NCBI GenBank assembly: GCA_003151555.1
Contig: PLXU01000048.1
Location: 1-6,014, forward strand
Reading direction: 5' to 3'
Length of the DNA: 6,014 nt
Origin: Acidimicrobiaceae bacterium
GTDB taxonomy: Bacteria > Actinomycetota > Acidimicrobiia > Acidimicrobiales > RAAP-2
Shown: in pieces, positions 1-5,203 of the stretch
Numbering within the stretch: the stretch's first letter is position 1
Layout of the letters: each line of letters opens with the position of its first letter
Translations under genes and position numbers: made by a program
The notes under the pieces: model-generated
What the model was told of the DNA's origin: nothing
The model's database searches: none
What the model saw: the letters and a program-made list of their open reading frames with translations, nothing else

Positions 1-153
1 GTCGACGTGCCGATCGCGGTCAACTTCGGACCGATTCCCCTGGGCGCGGCCGAGCGATTTACCTGGCGCATGGTGATTGACGGGGAATCCCTGCCCGGCG
101 GAACGGTCTCGTTTTCGACCCGTCCGCTCGCCGATGTGCTCGAAGAAGAATAG
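1..153 (+). CDS. C-terminal end of an unrecognised protein (5' truncated)
   Basis: An open frame enters from the left edge and gives 50 residues before a TAG stop. It contains a stretch reading FGPIPLGAAERFTWRMVIDG, followed by a Pro-Gly turn, a short beta-like segment (VSFSTRP) and an acidic tail ending in three Glu. The pattern of a small aliphatic strand, a Pro-Gly or acidic turn, then an aromatic-rich strand ending in 'IDGE' resembles the final strands of a beta-sandwich, as in small actinobacterial DUF6941-like proteins. That family link is only a resemblance recalled from memory. The start lies outside the window, so length and domain order are unknown. The next gene begins 36 bases downstream on the same strand, so it could be in the same transcript. 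No function is proposed. Confidence 0.6.
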   Translation, partial: VDVPIAVNFGPIPLGAAERFTWRMVIDGESLPGGTVSFSTRPLADVLEEE

Positions 154-189
154 GGCCGGCGGTGGCGCGGTCTGGGCAAGACTGACGGC

Positions 190-702
190 ATGACCACTTT
201 CGAACGGCCCTTCGGCCGTTACTTCGAACAGTTCGAGGTTGGTGACATCTATAGGCACTGGCCCGGCAAAACCATCACCGAAGCGGACGATCACCTCTTT
301 TGCATGATCACCATGAACCACCATCCATTGCACACCGACGCCTTCTTCGCTCAACACGAGAGCGTCCACCAGCGCAACGTCGTGGTGGGCAACCTGGTCT
401 ATTCGCTGGTGCTGGGGATGAGCGTGCCCGACGTCTCGGGTTCGGCGATCGCAAATTTGGAGGTGGAGACGTTGATTCACCGTTTCCCGACTTTTCACGG
501 CGACACCATCTACGCCGAGACGCGGGTGTTGGAGAAGATCCCTTCCACCTCCAAGCCCGATCGCGGCATCGTACTGGTGGAGACCAAGGGCTTCAATCAG
601 GACGGTCAAGAAGTCTGCTATTTCCGTCGAAAGGTGATGGTGTGGAAGAGCGAGTTCGCGCCCGGGCGCCAGCGCCCGTACCGCGATGACGTCTGGGAGT
701 AG
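190..702 (+). CDS. MaoC-like hotdog-fold (R)-hydratase/dehydratase
   Basis: The 170-residue product resembles single-domain MaoC-like dehydratases, which add or remove water across the double bond of an enoyl-CoA thioester in the cytoplasm. Residues 15-35 carry the usual entry (FEVGD, then GKTITEADDHLF). The active-site loop at 42-50 reads MNHHPLHTD, followed by the long central hotdog helix (GNLVYSLVLGM, 67-77) and strands around HGDTIYAETRV (103-113) and VLVETKGFNQDG. The classical hydratase motif is D-x-N-P-x-H. Here the first position is Asn43, with His48 and Asp50 kept. As I recall, Rv2499c and mesaconyl-CoA hydratase-type proteins share this TMN..PLH form, so it may be a subfamily trait. 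Substrate cannot be told: a C5 branched acyl-CoA or a fatty enoyl-CoA are both possible. The ATG at 190 has no strong ribosome site. The 3' end overlaps mutY by 17 bases. Confidence 0.85.
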   Translation: MTTFERPFGRYFEQFEVGDIYRHWPGKTITEADDHLFCMITMNHHPLHTDAFFAQHESVHQRNVVVGNLVYSLVLGMSVPDVSGSAIANLEVETLIHRFPTFHGDTIYAETRVLEKIPSTSKPDRGIVLVETKGFNQDGQEVCYFRRKVMVWKSEFAPGRQRPYRDDVWE

Positions 703-1564
703 CGAGTACGTCACGTTTCGCCGCGCGCTACGCCGCGCCGCCGGACCACTAAAGAGAGACCTGCCCTGGATCGGCCACCACGATCCCTGGGCGGTGCTGG
801 TGAGCGAATTCATGCTCCAACAGACCCAGGTGTCGCGGGTCATCGGTCCCTGGAGCGAGTTTCTCGAGAGATTTCCCACGCCCGCCGACTGTGCGCGCGC
901 CCCCCTGTCCGAGGTGATGAGGCGTTGGGCCGGGCTGGGCTATCACCGTCGAGCCAAGGCCCTGCACGACGCCGCTCGAATGATCCGCGACGAGTTTGAC
1001 GGAGTGGTACCCAGTGAGGTCGGCCAGCTACTCCGGCTGCCGGGCGTGGGCGAGTACACGGCCAACGCGGTGGCTTCATTCTCCTTTGCTCGACCCGTCG
1101 CGGTGCTCGACACCAACGTCGGGCGCATACTGGCCCGCGCGCTGGCCAATCGACCGCTGGACAAGCGCGAAGCCGGCGCCATGGCGAACCAGTTGCTCGC
1201 GCGCAGCGCCAGCGCTGGCTTTAATCAGTCGATGCTCGACCTCGGCGCTCAGTACTGTCGAGCCGTTCCTCGGTGTGCGTCGTGCCCCGTCGCGGGCGTC
1301 TGCCGCTGGAACGCGGAAGGGGGAGTTGACCCCGCGCCACGTAGTGCGGCGGTGTCGCGCGCGCAGTCACCCTTCGTTGGCTCGGATCGCCAGCTACGCG
1401 GGCGCGTCCTCTCGCACCTGCGCGGTGGCGGGCTCGCCAAACTGGCGCTGTTCGCTCGGCTCGAGGGCACCGACGTCAAGAGATGCGAGGTGGTGCTGCA
1501 CGGGCTGGTGCGTGACGGACTGGTGCAACGCCGTGGTCGAATGGTGCAACTCACGGGCGACTAG
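686..1564 (+). CDS. mutY: A/G-specific adenine DNA glycosylase MutY
   Basis: MutY removes adenine mispaired with 8-oxoguanine, the first step of base excision repair that prevents G:C to T:A changes. The 292-residue product shows the HhH-GPD fold in order: DPWAVLVSEFMLQQTQV (33-49) with catalytic Glu41; the helix-hairpin-helix LPGVGEYTA (118-126); and VLDTNVGRIL (140-149) with catalytic Asp142. Tyr124 sits where endonuclease III has its lyase lysine, so a monofunctional glycosylase is expected. A [4Fe-4S] loop uses Cys191, Cys197, Cys200 and Cys206, but the first gap is five residues rather than the usual six. The C-terminal 65 residues (from about SPFVGSDRQLRGRVL) do not look like the Nudix-type domain of E. 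coli MutY. They resemble a winged-helix-like tail, as in the short mycobacterial MutY. The ATG at 686 lies inside the upstream gene, and I see no better start before the conserved region. Confidence 0.95.
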   Translation: MTSGSSEYVTFRRALRRAAGPLKRDLPWIGHHDPWAVLVSEFMLQQTQVSRVIGPWSEFLERFPTPADCARAPLSEVMRRWAGLGYHRRAKALHDAARMIRDEFDGVVPSEVGQLLRLPGVGEYTANAVASFSFARPVAVLDTNVGRILARALANRPLDKREAGAMANQLLARSASAGFNQSMLDLGAQYCRAVPRCASCPVAGVCRWNAEGGVDPAPRSAAVSRAQSPFVGSDRQLRGRVLSHLRGGGLAKLALFARLEGTDVKRCEVVLHGLVRDGLVQRRGRMVQLTGD

Positions 1565-1592
1565 CCGCGGGGTGACCGGTAGTGTCACGTGG

Positions 1593-2066
1593 GTGAGTTC
1601 GCTCGACATTTCGCACTACAAGGAGGTCGTGGGTCACTACGTGACCGGCGTGGTGGTGATAACGGCACTGGCCAAGGAGGGTCCCGTGGGCTTCACCTGT
1701 CAAACCTTCAGCTCGCTCTCGCTCGATCCCATACTCATCTCCTTCGCGGCCAAGAGCGCCGGCAATTCGTGGCTAAAAATTCGCGGGGCCGACGCGGTGG
1801 GTTTTAACATGCTCGCGGCCGACCAGGTGGAAGTGGCCCGCGTCTTCGCCACCAGCGGCATCGACAAGTTCGTTGACGTGGACTGGTCGAAGGCGCCGCA
1901 CGGCTCGCCCCTCTTGGCGGGCGCGATTGCTCACCTAGAGGGTCAAATCCTCAGCGTGACGACCCACGGCGACCACGATTTCGCCGTGGTGGCGATTGAT
2001 TTTGTCCAGGCCGACGCCGGAAGCCCGCTGCTCTACTACCGCGGCGACTTCGGTCTTCCTGGATGA
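1593..2066 (+). CDS. Flavin reductase-like FMN-binding split-barrel protein
   Basis: The 157-residue product matches the flavin reductase-like domain family, whose members use NAD(P)H to reduce FMN or FAD, often to feed a partner monooxygenase (the HpaC and HsaB type). Motifs in order: HYVTGVVVITA (15-25); GFTCQTFSSLSLDPILISF (33-51), the flavin-binding strand-loop with the S-L-S-L-x-P core; a segment with FNML and an 'ADQ..VARVFA' helix; and the terminal GDHDFAVVAIDF with PLLYYRGDFGL, where the His128 region and the PLLYYRG strand are typical. No partner oxygenase is present in the window, so the real electron acceptor is unknown. GTG at 1593 is chosen because it gives the usual short N-terminus before the first conserved strand. 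GTG at 1572, 7 bases after the mutY stop, is an equally plausible operon-style start adding seven residues. Neither has a clear Shine-Dalgarno sequence. Confidence 0.87.
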   Translation: MSSLDISHYKEVVGHYVTGVVVITALAKEGPVGFTCQTFSSLSLDPILISFAAKSAGNSWLKIRGADAVGFNMLAADQVEVARVFATSGIDKFVDVDWSKAPHGSPLLAGAIAHLEGQILSVTTHGDHDFAVVAIDFVQADAGSPLLYYRGDFGLPG

Positions 2067-2088
2067 ACGGGCGTCACTACGCTTCTTT

Positions 2089-2117
2089 TTGTGAAGAGGG
2101 TGATTCACTCGCATAAC
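2089..2117 (+). promoter_or_regulatory. Possible sigma-70-type promoter before the membrane-protein gene
   Basis: TTGTGA at 2089-2094 and CATAAC at 2112-2117 are separated by 17 bases, each matching four of six bases of the TTGACA/TATAAT consensus. Transcription would start near 2124, only about ten bases before the ATG at 2135. That would leave a very short leader that starts at or inside the GAGG at 2126-2129, which weakens the case. The AT-rich patch stands out against GC-rich flanks. Weak evidence from sequence alone. Confidence 0.25.
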
Positions 2118-2125
2118 TTTCGGAC

Positions 2126-2129
2126 GAGG
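2126..2129 (+). promoter_or_regulatory. Ribosome binding site of the membrane-protein gene
   Basis: GAGG lies five bases before the ATG at 2135. It supports this start for the frame, which opens directly into a transmembrane helix. Confidence 0.45.
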
Positions 2130-2134
2130 CGGCG

Positions 2135-2971
2135 ATGAGCGTCGCCGTCGAGGTGACGCTGGCGGTGTTCGTCACGCTGGTCGTTGTGGTGGTCCTACTG
2201 CGCGTGCGAAAGTTGCGCCGCGACGATATGCGCAAGATCGCCACCCGGGTTGATCGTCGATTGATGGTGCCCCCGCCGTCTCCCTACACCCCTTCGAAGG
2301 GTTTTCGCCTGTTGGATGGTACGGTGAATTCCGACGTCCGGCCCGAGCCGCCGCGGCCGCGTTTGGAGCTCGATCGCGACTACGTCTTTAGCGAGAGCCA
2401 ACAACCGCCGACGTATCAGGAGAGCGTCTCGCCGCTGGGTCGCCACGACGAGCGCTGGGCGCTTTCAAAGTCGGTGCAGCGATCGCAGTTTTCCAGCGCG
2501 GGCCCGCGAGTCGCGCTGATCGCGATCGTGGTCGTCGCCGTCGCCGTCGTCGCGCTGTACTACGCGCAACGCGCGAACAAGCCGAGCGCGCCCACGACCA
2601 CCACGACGCTGGCGGGCTCGACGCAATCAAAGGGCCGGGTGGACTGGCCGACCACGCTTGTGGCGACCACGCTCAGCGGGTCCAACGCCACGTATCGCCT
2701 ACCGGTCGGCCACTATCGAGTCACGGTGAGTGCCACGAACGGCGCGGTCTGGACGGTCTTTCGCATGGGGTCGGCCAACACCCTGGAGTGGCAGGGCACC
2801 GTGGCGCAGGGTTCGAGTGAGTCGCTCGTACTCAGCGGCATCGGTCGGATCACGCTGGGTGCACCGCACAACGCGACCGTGCGAGTGGGCTTAAGCGCCG
2901 TGGCCCTACCGACGGCGCTTCCATCCACCTTGACCCTTATTCTGCAGCCGCGCGCGACGAGTCCGGGCTGA
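2135..2971 (+). CDS. Two-helix membrane protein with RodZ-C/DUF4115-like outer domain
   Basis: I do not recognise this 278-residue protein by name. A first hydrophobic helix spans about residues 7-22 and is followed by a strongly basic stretch (RVRKLRRDDMRK, 23-34), which by the positive-inside rule places it in the cytoplasm. About 100 polar residues rich in Pro, Arg and acidic residues follow (30-125). A second helix spans about 126-144, then comes a Pro-Thr linker (PTTTTT, 153-158) and a beta-rich C-terminal domain (about 170-275). That domain runs through YRLPVGHYRVTVSA, a lone Trp, 'GTVAQGSSESLVLSG', then 'RITLGAPHNATVRV' and 'VALP'. This order resembles the RodZ C-terminal domain (DUF4115), with its 'G..L..G', 'i.lG.P..v.v..nG' and 'v.lP' elements. 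There is no N-terminal Cro-like helix-turn-helix as in RodZ. A role in the cell envelope or in division is only a guess. Its stop overlaps the stop of the convergent peptidase gene. Confidence 0.75.
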   Translation: MSVAVEVTLAVFVTLVVVVVLLRVRKLRRDDMRKIATRVDRRLMVPPPSPYTPSKGFRLLDGTVNSDVRPEPPRPRLELDRDYVFSESQQPPTYQESVSPLGRHDERWALSKSVQRSQFSSAGPRVALIAIVVVAVAVVALYYAQRANKPSAPTTTTTLAGSTQSKGRVDWPTTLVATTLSGSNATYRLPVGHYRVTVSATNGAVWTVFRMGSANTLEWQGTVAQGSSESLVLSGIGRITLGAPHNATVRVGLSAVALPTALPSTLTLILQPRATSPG

Positions 2972-5120
2972 TCTCATTGATCACGAAGGCCAGGATCTGC
3001 GCCTCCTCGCGCCACGCGTCGTAACGTCCCGAAGGCCCGCCGTGCCCGGTGCCCATCTCGGTCTTGAGGTACGCCACGTTGTCCGCGTTGGCGTCGCGCA
3101 GCTTGAGCACCCATTTGGCGGGCTCCCAGAATCCCACCCGCGAGTCGTTGAGCCCACCGGCCGCGTAGAGGTGGGGATAGATTCGCGTAGAGCCGTCCTC
3201 GTTGGTGGCGCGTACGTTGTCGTAGGGGGAGTAACCCTTCATGGTGCGGTACACCGTGGCGCTGGCGTCGGGGTCGCCCCACTCCTCCCACTCGCCCACG
3301 GTCAGGGGCAGCGACGCATCGAGCATCGTGGTCAGCGCGTCCACGAAGGGCACCTCGGCCACGACGGCCTTGAAGAGCTCGGGCGCCTGATTCATGACCG
3401 CGCCCATCAAGAGCCCGCCGGCCGAGCCGCCGCGGGCGGCCAGTTGCTCGGGCGTGGTGAATCCCCTGTCGATGAGGTCGCGCGCGACGGCGACGAAGTC
3501 GCTGAAGGTGGTGGGCTTCTGGGCCAGGCGACCCATTTCGTACCACGATCGTCCCATTTCGCCGCCCCCGCGGATGTGGGCAATGGCGAAGAGCACGCCG
3601 CGGTCGAGCAGCGAGAGTCGCAGTGACGAGAAGGTCGGGTCGATCGAAATCTCGTAGCTGCCGTAACCGTAGAGCAACAGTGGCGCGGGCCTGGTCGGTT
3701 CCAACGCACCGAACTGCGGTCCCAGGGTGAGCAAGTCTCGTCTACCCACGATCGACACCGGAATCTGCATACCGTCACTAGCGCTCACCCACAGGCGACT
3801 GGTGACGTACCTACTCGCGTCGAAGTCACCCAGGACCTTTTGTTGCTTGCGTACGATGATCTCGCCGGTGGCGACCACCAGGTCGGCCACCAGCCGTGGT
3901 GTGATGAGCGAAGTGCCGATGAAGCGGACCTGGGGGGTGTCGTAGTTCGGGTTGCCGGCCAGCACTTCGGTGCTCGGGTAACCGGTGTCTTCGCCCAGCG
4001 TCGCTCTCGCGAGTAGGTCGTCACCGAAGGGATCATCGCCCTCGAGCGTGGTAACCAGACGAAACCGGGCGCAGCCGTCGAGGCGCTCGCTGATGGCCAA
4101 GAAGGATTTGAAGGCGTCGACGCCGTCCAGTCGATTGCCCGGGCGCTCGCCAATCAGTTCACGCCACGCGCCTGCGTCCACTTGGCGAGCCAGCAGTCGA
4201 AAGTCGGTGGCGTCCTCGTTGGTGATTTTGAGCCACCAAGCTCGGCCCAATGCGTCGGTGAAGTGTTCGACGCCGTATTCAATGCCGTGGCGGCGCGGCT
4301 CTAAGAGGGTGAGTTCGCCCGTTGGTTCGTCGGCGCGAAGGTAGAGCACTTCGGTCGTCATGGAGGAGCCCACGACCACGCAGATCACCGCGTCGTCGCG
4401 GCTACGTCCCACCGAGAGGCTGTACTGCTCGTCCTCTTCCTGCAGCACCAATACGTCGGCGCTGGCCGGCGTGTTGATTTCGTGTCGCCATATCTGCCAC
4501 GGCCGCATGGCCTCGTCCACTCGCGTGTAGAAGAAGTGTCTCGAGTCAATGGCCCAGGCAAACCCGTAGTAGACGTCGTCGAGTTCGTCACTGAGTGGGT
4601 CCTGGCCCATCAACGGTCGAACGGTGACGTGGTGGCGCTCGTTGCCCTCGAAGTCGGTGCCCACCGCCACCCAGGAATCATCGGGGCTGACGGCCAAGAC
4701 GCCGACCGACAGGAATTCATGGTCGCCCGCTTCCTCGTTCTCGTCCAGGATGATCTGCTCGCCCTCGAGCGTCGTCAAGGGATCGATGACCGGAGGAGTG
4801 AGGTCGTCGCCGCGGGCCGGCACGCGCGCGCTGATCGGATAGTTCAGTCCTTCGCGCGTGCGGTCGAAGTACCACCAGGCGCCTCGGCGCACGGGTACCG
4901 AGATGTCGGTCTCTTCAATTCGACTCTTGATCTCTTCAAAGAGTTCGTCCTCCAAGGGCTTTAAATGCGCTAGCTCCTGGACGAGAAAGTCGTTCTCGGC
5001 GCGCAGGTGACTGAGGACCTCTTCGTTCTCGCGGTCCATCAACCAGTAGTACGGGTCGACGCGGCTGTCGTCGTGTCGGGTAATCGTGTGGGGTCGCTGG
5101 GGGACGGAGGGAGTAGGCAC
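2937..5120 (-). CDS. ptrB: Oligopeptidase B (S9A family serine peptidase)
   Basis: Oligopeptidase B cleaves short peptides after Arg or Lys, usually in the cytoplasm. No signal peptide is seen. From the GTG at 5120 the product has 727 residues, against 686 in E. coli PtrB. It has the N-terminal segment PYYWLMDREN, a long beta-propeller region (about 50-400) and a C-terminal alpha/beta hydrolase domain. The catalytic set is Ser566 in GGSAGGLLMG, Asp659 in GLNDSRV and His693 in GTGHGG, with oxyanion Tyr486 in YGYGSYE and the HIRGGGEMG motif before Ser566. Glu610 and Glu612 in GEWEEWG match the two S1 glutamates of enterobacterial OpB that bind basic P1 residues, so trypsin-like specificity is likely. 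Of the nearby Asp pair (460/462 in E. coli), only the first is kept (Asp494; the second is Thr496). The frame stays open to a TTG at 5210, but that would cover the sufB start. GTG 5129 is a second candidate start. No Shine-Dalgarno sequence is evident. Confidence 0.95.
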   Translation of the reverse strand: MPTPSVPQRPHTITRHDDSRVDPYYWLMDRENEEVLSHLRAENDFLVQELAHLKPLEDELFEEIKSRIEETDISVPVRRGAWWYFDRTREGLNYPISARVPARGDDLTPPVIDPLTTLEGEQIILDENEEAGDHEFLSVGVLAVSPDDSWVAVGTDFEGNERHHVTVRPLMGQDPLSDELDDVYYGFAWAIDSRHFFYTRVDEAMRPWQIWRHEINTPASADVLVLQEEDEQYSLSVGRSRDDAVICVVVGSSMTTEVLYLRADEPTGELTLLEPRRHGIEYGVEHFTDALGRAWWLKITNEDATDFRLLARQVDAGAWRELIGERPGNRLDGVDAFKSFLAISERLDGCARFRLVTTLEGDDPFGDDLLARATLGEDTGYPSTEVLAGNPNYDTPQVRFIGTSLITPRLVADLVVATGEIIVRKQQKVLGDFDASRYVTSRLWVSASDGMQIPVSIVGRRDLLTLGPQFGALEPTRPAPLLLYGYGSYEISIDPTFSSLRLSLLDRGVLFAIAHIRGGGEMGRSWYEMGRLAQKPTTFSDFVAVARDLIDRGFTTPEQLAARGGSAGGLLMGAVMNQAPELFKAVVAEVPFVDALTTMLDASLPLTVGEWEEWGDPDASATVYRTMKGYSPYDNVRATNEDGSTRIYPHLYAAGGLNDSRVGFWEPAKWVLKLRDANADNVAYLKTEMGTGHGGPSGRYDAWREEAQILAFVINEISPDSSRAAAE

Positions 5121-5145
5121 GGCAACCACTTTGGCACTAATTACG

Positions 5146-5174
5146 GTCAAAGCGGGTTGGTTAGTTGTTACTAT
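5146..5174 (+). promoter_or_regulatory. Possible sufB promoter
   Basis: TACTAT at 5169-5174 matches four of six -10 bases. GTCAAA at 5146-5151 sits 17 bases upstream but is a poor -35. The predicted start near 5181 would give a leader of about 23 bases that includes the ribosome site at 5193-5199. The stretch 5131-5190 is clearly more AT-rich than the genes around it, which supports regulatory DNA here, although the exact elements are uncertain. A small dyad (TAGT, four bases, ACTA) at 5162-5173 overlaps the -10. Confidence 0.3.
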
Positions 5175-5192
5175 GGACGTAGGAATATTCCC

Positions 5193-5199
5193 AGAGGAG
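5193..5199 (+). promoter_or_regulatory. Ribosome binding site of sufB
   Basis: AGAGGAG ends four bases before the GTG at 5204 and is the best Shine-Dalgarno match in the window. It fixes the sufB start at a GTG codon. It also argues against the divergent peptidase frame starting at its most upstream codon (5210), which would span this site. Confidence 0.7.
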
Positions 5200-5203
5200 C
5201 GCC

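Noticed and set aside
996..1592. The flavin reductase frame stays open far upstream through mutY
   Set aside because: The upstream part has the Ser-, Arg- and Trp-rich look of an out-of-frame reading of mutY, and the family's conserved region begins only after about 1600.
2082..2096. Small hairpin CTTC-7-GAAG as a terminator after the flavin reductase gene
   Set aside because: The stem is only four base pairs and no T tract follows it, so it is too weak for an intrinsic terminator.
2521..2560. GTC/GCC trinucleotide repeats as a possible repeat element
   Set aside because: They encode the Val- and Ala-rich second transmembrane helix, so the repetition is explained by amino acid composition.
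3042..3626. A 194-codon open frame on the plus strand opposite the catalytic domain of oligopeptidase B
   Set aside because: The opposite strand encodes the peptidase active-site motifs over the same bases. The Gly-, Val- and His-rich product has no family features.
5146..5175. IdeR, SufR or cyanobacterial-type Suf operator near sufB
   Set aside because: Fragments such as GGTTAG look suggestive, but no full palindrome matching the known sites could be found by eye.
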